From contig CANIXM010000133.1 of the NCBI GenBank assembly GCA_947471245.1, forward strand, positions 1-5,943: a stretch of DNA of 5,943 nt, in the 5' to 3' direction. The stretch's first letter is position 1. The number at the start of each line of letters is the position of its first letter. Source of the DNA: Paludibacteraceae bacterium. Lineage in GTDB: Bacteria > Bacteroidota > Bacteroidia > Bacteroidales > Paludibacteraceae. Below the pieces are notes generated by a model. The model saw nothing but the letters and a program-made list of their open reading frames with translations. It made no database searches and was not told the origin of the DNA. Shown piece by piece: positions 1 to 5,943 of this stretch. A program made the position numbers and the translations under genes.

Positions 1-1340
1 AAATTGGTGCGTCTTATTTCATCAACTTTGGCGTAAAATGTGAGTGCAAAATTTTTCTCATTAATAACATCGGTGTATTTTTCTTGTACTGCGCCACGGG
101 TATCCTGTTCATACTTAGATTCTGTCTCGTTGTCTTCTAGATTCTGAGCTGCAAATCGATTGAATAAACTGATGTTACTGCTTTTGGCTTTGGTGGGAAC
201 AGTGCTGGCTATTTGAGAATTGGATAAAGCTTTCTTGTCTCTTTTGATATTATCCTTGTTAGCATCTAGTTTACTTGCCGTAAACCGATAACGGAATGCT
301 TCTTTCGTATTGCCAATAGCTTCGTAGGCTTCAGCTAACGAATAATATGCAGGAAGGTAGTTTGGGTACTTCTCAACTATTAGATGAAACTCCTTAATGG
401 CACTTCGTTTGTCGCCAAGTGTACTTTGTAGCATTGCTTTTCTAAGTCTTGCCTCAATATTGGTCGAATCAAATGCAAGCACCTGTTCAAAGTCATTAAG
501 TGCATTGTTGTTGTCACCCAGTGAAGCGCGAAGAATTCCCCGATTGAAATAGGCAGTTGGATTTTTCTTGTCAATTTTTATAGCATCATTGTAGTCGGCA
601 ATTGCTTGGTTGTATTTCTTATTATCCATATTGAGGATGCCACGGTTGATGTAATCACCGATGTTTGTTGATTTTCTTGCAATGGCCTGATTATAATCGC
701 TTAATGCTCCTTCATGATCCTTTTTAAGCATCCGAATATAGGCACGGGCACTCCACCCATTTGCGCTAATACTATCTGATTTAAGATATTGGTTGAAACA
801 GTTTTCAGCTTTTATGGTATCTTTTATTGAAAGTAGTATTCTGCCTTGTTCAAAAAATACAGCATATTTCTTCGGATTGAGTTTTTTGTATTGTTCTAGG
901 TCTGAGAGTGCCCCTTCATAATCTTTGTTTAGTTCACGTGCTTCCACGCGGTTCATCAGATAGAACGAATTATTTGGACCAAATTCCAGTGCTTTAGTGA
1001 AATCAGCAATAGCTTCTGGAAGAAACTCAAGTTTTCTTCTTGCAAATCCTCTTGCATAATATGCTTGGGCTAAAAATGGATTAAGTTTTAAGGCTTCTGT
1101 GCAATCTTGATCAGCACTGACATAGTCTCCCAGTTGAATTTTTGCTATAGCCCTAAGCAGGTAGGGTTCATGGAGGTATGGTTTGATTTTGATTACTTGA
1201 TTGAAGTATTGAATAGAAAGTACATAATCCTCAAAATACAATGCATTTTGACCAATGGCCAAAATGCGTTCTGTATTTAATTGAGCAAAAGCAATGTTCT
1301 GAAATAAAATACAAATGAATATGAGTAGTTTCTTTTTCAA
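1..1340 (-). CDS. Secreted tetratricopeptide-repeat protein (3' end beyond the left edge)
   Basis: The frame is open for 446 codons and has no stop before the left edge, so the C-terminus is missing. Starting at the TTG at 1338-1340 gives a classical signal peptide: MKKK, a hydrophobic stretch, then AFA before Gln20, so cleavage after residue 19 is likely. No ATG occurs until about residue 129, so the TTG is preferred. The mature protein is then filled by about ten TPR units (about residues 29-361), for example Y-ARGFAR near 95-101 and YINRGILNMDNKKYNQAIAD near 230-249. A polar linker (about 365-415) leads into a non-TPR segment that continues off the window. I recognise the N-terminal region as a Bacteroidales family annotated only as TPR protein. 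A periplasmic or envelope-associated scaffolding role is inferred from the export signal and the repeats; no enzymatic motif is visible. It lies directly after the PBP gene with no gap, which suggests co-expression. The repeat call is firm; the function is unknown. Confidence 0.9.
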   Translation of the reverse strand, partial: MKKKLLIFICILFQNIAFAQLNTERILAIGQNALYFEDYVLSIQYFNQVIKIKPYLHEPYLLRAIAKIQLGDYVSADQDCTEALKLNPFLAQAYYARGFARRKLEFLPEAIADFTKALEFGPNNSFYLMNRVEARELNKDYEGALSDLEQYKKLNPKKYAVFFEQGRILLSIKDTIKAENCFNQYLKSDSISANGWSARAYIRMLKKDHEGALSDYNQAIARKSTNIGDYINRGILNMDNKKYNQAIADYNDAIKIDKKNPTAYFNRGILRASLGDNNNALNDFEQVLAFDSTNIEARLRKAMLQSTLGDKRSAIKEFHLIVEKYPNYLPAYYSLAEAYEAIGNTKEAFRYRFTASKLDANKDNIKRDKKALSNSQIASTVPTKAKSSNISLFNRFAAQNLEDNETESKYEQDTRGAVQEKYTDVINEKNFALTFYAKVDEIRRTN

Positions 1341-3686
1341 TTAATTCTTTTTAGTAGCGGTACTTTCAGTAACCGGTGCAGGTGCTTCACCACCACAACC
1401 TTGGTTAGGATTAAAAGAACTTGGAACCTCAAATTGTTCATTGGCCGAATATCCTAAATCAGGGTCTGCCAATACTCTTTTCATATAAAGTGCCCAAATG
1501 GGTAAAGCCATTGCAGCTCCTTGTCCTTCAGAAATGTTATCGAAGTGAATAGATCTATCCTCACCACCAACCCATGCACCAGACACCAGTGATGGGGTAT
1601 AGCCCATAAACCAACCATCAGAGTTGTTTTGCGTTGTTCCTGTTTTTCCACCCATAGGCATGGTAAGTCCGAATCTATTTCTAATGCGTGATCCAGTACC
1701 ACCATCAATAACAGCACGCATGATGTATATCATTTTGTTTGCTGTCTCTTGGCTGAAAATCTCGTGCATTTGGGGATTAAATTTCTTGATTACATTACCG
1801 TTGGCATCCTCTATGCGGGTTACAAATAAAGGTTCCACTCTGATTCCTTTATTGGGGAATGCAGTGTAGGCTTGTACCATCTCAGCAATTGATATTTCAC
1901 AAGGTCCGAGGCAGAGTGAAACAACTGGGTCTAGTTTAGATCTAATACCAAACGAACGCATTAATTTCACCAAAGATTCAGGTGTAAACTGGCTCATAAG
2001 GTATGCTGAAACCCAGTTGTTGGAATTTGCAAGTCCCCATTTCAAAGTTACAGTTTCGCCAATGTGATCTTTTGATACATTTTTTGGAGTCCATTTTTCT
2101 CCGGTGCCAGTGGTAAGTGTAATGGGTTGTAAGACAGTCTTGTCGCAAGGCCACATTCCTTCTTCCATTGCCAGTGTGTAAAGGTAGGGTTTAACAGTTG
2201 ATCCCACTTGTCTTCGACCTACGCTAACCATGTCGTATTGAAACTGTGCAAAATTAGGACCTCCCACGTAAGCTTTGACCCATCCCGAATGTGGGTCCAT
2301 TGACATAAATCCACATCTTAAGTAATGTTTGTGATATCGGATAGAATCCATCGGTGACATCACCGTGTCAATGATGCCATTGTAAGAAAATACTTGCATC
2401 TCTATCCGTTGACGAAAAGCATTTTCTATTTCTACATCCGAAGCCTCTTCTGCTTTCATTTTCAGGTATCGTTCGGATTGTTTCATAGAACGATTCATAA
2501 TGTCATTTATTTCATTTGCTGAAACATTTCTTGCAAAAGGTGCGTAACTCCTTTTGCGTTTTTCTTTGAAGAAAGTGGCTTGAATCTCTTTCATGTGTTC
2601 CTCTACAGCCTCTTCGGCATATCGCTGCATACGAGAGTCAATGGTGGTGTATATCTTTAACCCATCAGTGTAAATGTTATAGGGTGTTCCATCTGCCTTT
2701 TTGTTTTTTACACAAAAACCATAAAGAGGGTTATTTTCCCACATCCACTTGTCATCCTCATATTTATCTTGTTGCCAACTAGCATAATTGCTTTTGTCTG
2801 GTTCAGTTGCTATCAAAATGCTTCTGAGGTATTCTCTGAAATAGGTCGCAGTACCAAGTCGGTGGTCTACTTTCTGATACTTTAGTGTAAGTGGAATTAC
2901 TTTGAGTGAATCATATTGACGATCAGTGATAAAGTCGGCTTTACGCATTTGATTGAGAACCACGTTTCTGCGTTGCTTCGTTCTTTCGTTATATCTTACA
3001 GGATTAAAGTACGATGGGTTTTTGCACATTCCAATTAATGTGGCTGCTTCTTCGATTTTCAGTTTGGCAGGTGAGGTGCTGAAGTAAATTTGCGCAGCAG
3101 ATTTAATCCCTACGGCATTGTTTAGAAAATCAAATTGGTTAAGGTACATCGCCAATATTTCTTCCTTGGTGTAAAGCCTTTCTAGATCAACAGAGATTAC
3201 CCATTCAATGGGTTTTTGAAGGGCACGTTGAATGGCATTTTCAGCCACAGGTGAGTATAATTGTTTGGCTAGCTGTTGTGTGATGGTACTTCCACCTCCC
3301 GAACTTTTGCGATGAAAAATGCCTCGAAGGATAAACGATCTAGTCAGTGCTCTACCATCTATGCCTGAATGATCATAGTACCGAACATCTTCAGTGGCAA
3401 TAAGCGCATTTGTGACATTTGGTGATATTTCATTGTAATGAACACCAACTCTGTTTTCTTTGTTGAAAAAGTATCTTCCAATCAACTGTAAATCTGACGA
3501 GTAGATTTCGGTAGCATATTTACTTTTAGGGTTTTGCAACTCGTCAATAGGAGGCAGGTAGCCTATCCATCCTATTGAGATTAGAAAGAAAAGTAGACTG
3601 ACTGTGAGTAACCCAAAACCGAAAAGTAACCAAAAATACAGTAGAAACTTAGACCGAATATTTTTGTTCTTATTAGTGTTTTCCAT
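1341..3686 (-). CDS. mrcA: Bifunctional class A penicillin-binding protein (PBP1A type): peptidoglycan glycosyltransferase and transpeptidase
   Basis: This 781-residue protein should polymerise lipid II into glycan strands and crosslink their peptides on the outer face of the inner membrane. A short basic cytoplasmic tail (1-15) is followed by one membrane anchor (about 16-38). The GT51 glycosyltransferase domain (about 75-250) has the catalytic Glu99 in ATEDVRYYDHSG, the GGSTITQQLAKQL motif at 131-143 and EILAMYLN at 176-183. The transpeptidase domain (about 455-740) has all three signatures: SxxK with nucleophile Ser496 and Lys499, SNN at 555-557, and KTGT at 681-684. About 370-450 is a long charged, helical insert between the domains, as I recall from Bacteroidota homologues. 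All key catalytic residues are present, so the enzyme should be active. The ATG start gives a normal N-terminus and lies 26 bases after a good -7 element. The gene may also be read through from hemW, 89 bases upstream. The family call is certain; the choice of mrcA over another class A PBP name is by similarity only. Confidence 0.96.
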   Translation of the reverse strand: MENTNKNKNIRSKFLLYFWLLFGFGLLTVSLLFFLISIGWIGYLPPIDELQNPKSKYATEIYSSDLQLIGRYFFNKENRVGVHYNEISPNVTNALIATEDVRYYDHSGIDGRALTRSFILRGIFHRKSSGGGSTITQQLAKQLYSPVAENAIQRALQKPIEWVISVDLERLYTKEEILAMYLNQFDFLNNAVGIKSAAQIYFSTSPAKLKIEEAATLIGMCKNPSYFNPVRYNERTKQRRNVVLNQMRKADFITDRQYDSLKVIPLTLKYQKVDHRLGTATYFREYLRSILIATEPDKSNYASWQQDKYEDDKWMWENNPLYGFCVKNKKADGTPYNIYTDGLKIYTTIDSRMQRYAEEAVEEHMKEIQATFFKEKRKRSYAPFARNVSANEINDIMNRSMKQSERYLKMKAEEASDVEIENAFRQRIEMQVFSYNGIIDTVMSPMDSIRYHKHYLRCGFMSMDPHSGWVKAYVGGPNFAQFQYDMVSVGRRQVGSTVKPYLYTLAMEEGMWPCDKTVLQPITLTTGTGEKWTPKNVSKDHIGETVTLKWGLANSNNWVSAYLMSQFTPESLVKLMRSFGIRSKLDPVVSLCLGPCEISIAEMVQAYTAFPNKGIRVEPLFVTRIEDANGNVIKKFNPQMHEIFSQETANKMIYIMRAVIDGGTGSRIRNRFGLTMPMGGKTGTTQNNSDGWFMGYTPSLVSGAWVGGEDRSIHFDNISEGQGAAMALPIWALYMKRVLADPDLGYSANEQFEVPSSFNPNQGCGGEAPAPVTESTATKKN

Positions 3687-3712
3687 GCTTTATACAAGAT
3701 GATTTTATGACG

Positions 3713-3720
3713 CAAAAGTA
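3713..3720 (-). promoter_or_regulatory. Candidate -7 promoter element for the PBP gene
   Basis: Read on the minus strand this is TACTTTTG, an exact match to the Bacteroidota -7 consensus TAnnTTTG, followed by C. It lies 26 bases before the ATG, which leaves a short leader. No convincing TTTG -33 element is found 19-21 bases upstream, so the promoter is supported by one element only. Confidence 0.55.
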
Positions 3721-3775
3721 CGATATATTTTTGAAATTTTTTCATACTCAATAAAGAGAATCAAACACAATCAAT

Positions 3776-4903
3776 TTACGCCATCATTGCATCAACTAGA
3801 ACCGAATTTGAGACCATTATTCCATTGATACTTAGCGTATATATGTCATTTTCTTCAATGACTAATCCATTTTTAATGTGATTTTCAATGGATTTTAGAA
3901 AATGACTTGCGTATTTTGGTCCAAATTCGTTTTGAATTTTATTCAGGTTTGCTCCATTAGCTGTGCGCAATGACACCATTACGTAGTCGTTGTACATATT
4001 GTCAGTGGTCAAAACCTCAACCTCAAAGAATTTGTCCATTTTTTGCATTGCCTTTACATATTCTTCCGTATTAGAAATATTCCACTGTCTTGATTTTTCG
4101 TCATAAGAATGTGCGGAAGGACCAATTCCGAGATATTTTTCACCTTTCCAATAAGACGAATTGTGCTTAGATTGCAACCCATTTTTGCAAAAATTAGATA
4201 TTTCATATCTATCATAACCGTGTTTGGACATTTCGTCAATTGTAATAAGATACATTTCGTTCATGGTTTCATCGTCCAAGTTTGGGCTAATCCCCTGCTT
4301 TCGTTCTACCCAAAGTTTTGTGCCCTCTTCATAGGTCAAACCATATATTGAAATGTGTTGAACATCCAATTCAAAAGCCTGTAGTAAATTAGATTTCCAT
4401 TCATCAATGGTCTGATTAGGCAGTCCATAGATCAAATCAATACTAATATTTTCAAAACCTGCACTTTTGGCATTTTGTACAGCCTGAATAGCTTGTTGTC
4501 CAGTGTGTCGTCTGTTTACTTTTTTTAAGTCCCTATCAATTAATGATTGAATACCAATACTTATTCTATTGAATGGAAGTTTTCTAATTCCTTCAAGATA
4601 TTCGATAGAAAGGTCGTCAGGATTTGCTTCAAATGTAATTTCAGCATCGGTTGAAATGGTATGAAAGCTAGAAATATTTTTAAAAAACCTCTCAAAATCA
4701 CTTTGGGTAATAATACTAGGCGTTCCACCTCCGAAATAGATGGTGTCAATGATTTCATTCCCCAAATAATCCTTTCTATATTCAATTTCTTTCAATGCGG
4801 CATCAACAAACGAGGGTACTAATTTTGGAGCAATTTGAGTATAAAAGTCGCAATAAGTGCATCTTTTTCTACAAAAGGGTATGTGAATGTAAATTCCAGC
4901 CAT
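3776..4903 (-). CDS. hemW: HemW, radical SAM heme chaperone
   Basis: The 375-residue protein is a full-length member of the HemN/HemW radical SAM group. HemW binds heme and a [4Fe-4S] cluster and is thought to deliver heme to respiratory enzymes; many databases still call it oxygen-independent coproporphyrinogen III oxidase. The cluster motif CxxxCxxC is at Cys11, Cys15 and Cys18 and is followed by Asp-Phe. True HemN has a fourth Cys (CxC) there, so this is HemW. Other signatures are IYIHIPFC at 4-11, GGGTPS at 58-63 (SAM binding), EANPDDL at 92-98, GIQS near 117-120, DLIYGLPNQT at 156-165, YEISNF near 233-238 and YLGIGPSAHS near 257-266. A small C-terminal HemW domain follows. The frame is open seven codons further, to a TTG at 4922-4924, but the ATG at 4901-4903 gives the conserved MAGIYIHIP start and is preferred. 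Probably transcribed from its own promoter, divergent from the tRNA. I see no hairpin terminator before the PBP gene. Confidence 0.96.
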   Translation of the reverse strand: MAGIYIHIPFCRKRCTYCDFYTQIAPKLVPSFVDAALKEIEYRKDYLGNEIIDTIYFGGGTPSIITQSDFERFFKNISSFHTISTDAEITFEANPDDLSIEYLEGIRKLPFNRISIGIQSLIDRDLKKVNRRHTGQQAIQAVQNAKSAGFENISIDLIYGLPNQTIDEWKSNLLQAFELDVQHISIYGLTYEEGTKLWVERKQGISPNLDDETMNEMYLITIDEMSKHGYDRYEISNFCKNGLQSKHNSSYWKGEKYLGIGPSAHSYDEKSRQWNISNTEEYVKAMQKMDKFFEVEVLTTDNMYNDYVMVSLRTANGANLNKIQNEFGPKYASHFLKSIENHIKNGLVIEENDIYTLSINGIMVSNSVLVDAMMA

Positions 4904-4939
4904 TGATAAGTTTTTAGAATTCAAATGATTGAGAAATAA

Positions 4940-4955
4940 TCATGAAATTTCATGA
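4940..4955. promoter_or_regulatory. Perfect 16-bp palindrome in the hemW leader, possible operator
   Basis: TCATGAAATTTCATGA is identical on both strands. It lies between the candidate hemW -7 element (4967-4974) and the hemW ATG, so it would sit near the transcription start, where a repressor dimer commonly binds. I cannot match it to a known regulator box. The arms also meet without a loop, so an RNA hairpin is less likely than a DNA-protein site. A chance origin in AT-rich DNA remains possible. Confidence 0.4.
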
Positions 4956-4966
4956 ATTATATTTTA

Positions 4967-4974
4967 CAAAAATA
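4967..4974 (-). promoter_or_regulatory. Candidate -7 promoter element for hemW
   Basis: The minus strand reads TATTTTTG, matching TAnnTTTG, 63 bases before the hemW ATG. The -33 region is weak: the best fit is TTCG, 21 bases upstream (4996-4999). It lies within the spacer of the divergent tRNA promoter, so the two promoters overlap and could interfere with each other. Confidence 0.5.
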
Positions 4975-4984
4975 CTACAAATAG

Positions 4985-5015
4985 TTTGTTCTTTACGAAA
5001 AATGGAGTATCTTTG
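4985..5015 (+). promoter_or_regulatory. Bacteroidota-type promoter of tRNA-Pro
   Basis: A TTTG -33 element (4985-4988) and a TATCTTTG -7 element (5008-5015) are separated by exactly 19 bases, the canonical arrangement for the primary sigma factor of Bacteroidota. Transcription should start near 5019-5022, giving a 5' leader of about 22-25 bases before the mature tRNA. This is the best promoter match in the window. Confidence 0.85.
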
Positions 5016-5043
5016 CACTCGCTTTTCAGATATGATAAAGCAA

Positions 5044-5118
5044 CGGGGTGTAGCGCAGTCCGGTTAGCGCACCTGCTTTGGGAGCAGGGGGTCGTGGGTT
5101 CGAATCCCGCTACCCCGA
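5044..5118 (+). tRNA. tRNA-Pro, anticodon UGG
   Basis: The cloverleaf folds fully. The acceptor stem CGGGGTG pairs with TACCCCG with one G-T wobble at the inner end. The D stem is GCGC (5053-5056) with GCGC (5067-5070). The anticodon stem is CCTGC (5072-5076) with GCAGG (5084-5088). The loop TTTGGGA places anticodon TGG at 5079-5081, reading the proline codon CCA and, by wobble, probably other CCN codons. The T arm is GTGGG-TTCGAAT-CCCGC (5094-5110). Discriminator A is at 5118. The terminal CCA is not encoded (CTT follows) and must be added after transcription. The acceptor stem starts with a C1-G72 pair, typical of bacterial tRNA-Pro. The gene has its own promoter and terminator and no tRNA neighbours. 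Confidence 0.98.
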
Positions 5119-5122
5119 CTTG

Positions 5123-5170
5123 AAAATCAGCCACTTACAGTAAAATGTATGTGGCTGATTTTGTTTCTAT
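5123..5170 (+). terminator. Rho-independent terminator after tRNA-Pro
   Basis: Perfect 12-bp arms AAAATCAGCCAC (5123-5134) and GTGGCTGATTTT (5151-5162) enclose a 16-base loop. That loop can extend the stem with TACA (5136-5139) and TGTA (5146-5149) after one mismatch. A T-rich stretch follows. The stem is flanked by A on the left and T on the right, so it could also stop transcription arriving on the minus strand. Confidence 0.85.
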
Positions 5171-5187
5171 ACATTTTTCTATACATT
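5164..5187. repeat. Tandem 12-bp direct repeat TTTCTATACATT x2
   Basis: Two identical copies stand back to back (5164-5175 and 5176-5187) and are followed by six more T. The TTTTCTAT core recurs inverted, as ATAGAAAA, at 5207-5214 and 5218-5225. This makes a small cluster of direct and inverted copies just beyond the tRNA terminator. Repeats like this are known as binding sites for recombinases or regulators, but no recombinase gene is visible here, so the function is open. Confidence 0.7.
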
Positions 5188-5305
5188 TTTTTTAATTGAA
5201 AAATAAATAGAAAACATATAGAAAATTAATAGTAACAATGATTTCAGAAACTGCTACGACTAGAAATCTTCTACAATTCCTTCCATACAATCATTTCTTT
5301 AGTTC

Positions 5306-5487
5306 TTAGCTGTCATATTTACAACCCTGCAACATCTGATTATCAATCGTCCAAAATAATTGGCGAAATTGTTTTATTTCCTCGGTAACTATGGTAATGA
5401 AATGATCCCTTCATCCAAATTATTGATATTATCTATCAGAATCTGTACATAACCATCAACAGCGTTCTCTGTTTTATAAAGTTTCAT
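5306..5487 (-). pseudogene. Possible frameshifted remnant of a small unknown gene
   Basis: On the minus strand an ATG at 5485-5487 opens a 32-codon frame (begins MKLYKTENAVDGYVQ) that ends at TAG 5389-5391. The frame is open upstream to 5523 as well. A second frame, shifted by one base, is open from just after a TGA and overlaps the end of the first. It reads FITIVTEEIKQFRQLFW and so on to TAA 5306-5308. Joining them near 5400-5410 would give a plausible small helical, charged protein of about 60 residues. I cannot assign a family. Short open frames arise by chance in AT-rich DNA, so this is a suggestion only. The first frame could instead be a real 32-residue peptide, or neither may be coding. 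Confidence 0.25.
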
Positions 5488-5616
5488 GTCAAATATGTGC
5501 AGTTTACTTCCATTTATACTATTTTACTCTGAAATTCAATTAGTATATTGTATTAATAAACAATAACTTAGCATAAGAATTTAACGTGAATTTTTTAATA
5601 ATTTAATAAAAAAAAT

Positions 5617-5623
5617 AGGAGGT
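5617..5623 (+). promoter_or_regulatory. Strong Shine-Dalgarno site, AGGAGGT
   Basis: AGGAGGT lies 6 bases before the ATG at 5630, a near-ideal position for pairing with the 3' end of 16S rRNA. It fixes the start of the following gene. Bacteroidota genes generally lack such sites, and the other three protein genes here show none. Confidence 0.8.
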
Positions 5624-5629
5624 ATTATC

Positions 5630-5943
5630 ATGGCACGTCAACTAGGACATGTAAACTATGGTGGCACAATTGGACAAATCCGCCACTTCAAAATAAAGGG
5701 TTTGAATGGTAATTTTGCAGGTCTGAAAGGCGGAGCAACCGCCGAACAAATCAAAAATGATGCTGCATTTGTAAGGACACGTGAAAACATGAATGAGTTC
5801 GGTGGATGTGCTCATGCTGCTCGTTCGGTGCGTGTGGGATTGAACTCTTTGATGAAGCAAATGAGTGATGCTCAGCTGACAGGTCGTCTTACAGGTATAA
5901 TGAAGAAAACCAATTTGGAAGACCAATCAGAAGCTCGTGGTGT
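5630..5943 (+). CDS. Uncharacterised Bacteroidota protein (3' end beyond the right edge)
   Basis: The frame is open for 104 codons and runs off the window. It begins MARQLGHVNYGGTIGQIRHF, followed by a Gly-rich stretch (GLNGNFAGLKGGA, about 24-36). A conserved-looking core then follows: IKNDAAFVRTRENMNEFGG (about 41-59), AARSVRVGLNSLMKQM (about 63-78) and LTGRLTGIMKK (about 82-92). I recall a Bacteroidota family of small hypothetical proteins with the same order: a start near MAR, a short strand-rich segment, NDxAFxRTRENxxEFG, and a helical LxxRLTxxM segment. I know of no established function. No signal peptide, membrane segment or catalytic motif is visible. Two sampled stretches have about 44-48% GC, against about 35% in one hemW stretch. 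Together with the strong Shine-Dalgarno site, this hints at either high expression or acquired DNA. The start is secure; the function is unknown. Confidence 0.85.
   Translation, partial: MARQLGHVNYGGTIGQIRHFKIKGLNGNFAGLKGGATAEQIKNDAAFVRTRENMNEFGGCAHAARSVRVGLNSLMKQMSDAQLTGRLTGIMKKTNLEDQSEARG

Larger units (their letters stand above)
5163..5629. other. AT-rich gene-poor interval between tRNA-Pro terminator and the right-hand gene
   Basis: About 470 bases hold no intact gene I can support. The left end carries the TTTCTATACATT repeats and their inverted counterparts. The middle (about 5306-5523) holds two short minus-strand frames that may be one decayed gene. The right end (5521-5616) is extremely AT-rich and lacks the TAnnTTTG element expected of a promoter for the following gene. 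An imperfect inverted repeat with ATTGT and ACAAT arms lies at 5547-5564. No second copy of the tRNA 3' end is present that would mark the far side of an integrated element. Confidence 0.6.

Noticed and set aside
380..574. A 64-codon minus-strand frame within the TPR region
   Set aside because: It lies out of frame inside the long TPR coding sequence, whose repeats and signal peptide are clear, so it is a shadow frame.
3687..3775. A terminator between hemW and the PBP gene, from the TGAAA/TTTCA arms near 3732-3744
   Set aside because: The stem is only about five A/T-dominated pairs, has no GC-rich core and lies within the promoter region, so it would be too weak.
4904..4924. Longer hemW start at the TTG at 4922-4924, adding seven residues
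   Set aside because: The ATG at 4901-4903 yields the conserved MAGIYIHIPFC N-terminus of HemW. The extra residues MNSKNLS are not typical of the family.
5238..5309. A 23-codon plus-strand frame beginning MISETATTRNLLQFLP, slightly reminiscent of a transposase N-terminus
   Set aside because: It is too short and the resemblance is vague. No downstream continuation in any frame, terminal inverted repeats or target duplication was seen.
5547..5564. Inverted repeat ATTGT / ACAAT upstream of the right-hand gene as an operator
   Set aside because: The arms are only five bases and the surroundings are extremely AT-rich, so chance is a sufficient explanation. It is mentioned only in the interval description.
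5642..5926. A 94-codon frame on the minus strand opposite the right-hand gene
   Set aside because: The plus-strand frame has a strong ribosome binding site and a recognisable family core. The opposing frame is Cys/Thr/His-rich with no family resemblance.
5119..5943. An integrated element with a duplicated tRNA-Pro 3' end
   Set aside because: No second copy of the tRNA 3' sequence (TTCGAATCCCGC or similar) occurs in the remaining window and no integrase is visible. Any far end would lie outside the window.

Overview
The window looks like chromosomal DNA from a Bacteroidota bacterium, most likely of the order Bacteroidales. Four things point that way. Three start regions carry the Bacteroidota -7 promoter element (TAnnTTTG), and one of them also has a correctly spaced TTTG -33 element. 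The three long genes lack Shine-Dalgarno sites. The protein families are typical of the phylum: a secreted TPR protein whose N-terminal region resembles a Bacteroidales family, a PBP1A-type enzyme and a HemW heme chaperone. The last gene belongs to a small protein family I know only from this phylum.

Layout. Positions 1-4903 hold three genes on the minus strand, transcribed leftward in the order hemW, PBP1A-type penicillin-binding protein, TPR protein. The TPR gene runs off the left edge, leaving 446 residues without a stop. It has no ATG near its 5' end. The best start is a TTG directly after the PBP stop codon, because it gives a clean signal peptide. The PBP and TPR genes therefore look translationally linked. 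Positions 4904-5043 form a divergent promoter region between hemW (leftward) and tRNA-Pro (rightward). It includes a perfect 16-bp palindrome in the hemW leader.

Positions 5044-5118 encode tRNA-Pro(UGG), followed by a strong hairpin terminator. Positions 5163-5629 are AT-rich and hold no intact gene. This stretch begins with a cluster of short direct and inverted repeats, contains what may be a frameshifted remnant of a small gene, and ends in an unusually good Shine-Dalgarno site. From 5630 to the right edge, a plus-strand gene of an uncharacterised Bacteroidota family begins. Its sampled GC content is higher than that of the hemW stretch sampled.

How the genes fit together. The left half is housekeeping. 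HemW supplies or transfers heme, the PBP polymerises and crosslinks peptidoglycan, and the exported TPR protein probably serves as an envelope scaffold. The right half, downstream of the tRNA, looks like accessory DNA. I see no clear previously undescribed system. The stretch that deserves most attention is 5119-5943: the repeats, the possible gene relic, and the unknown gene with its atypical ribosome binding site.
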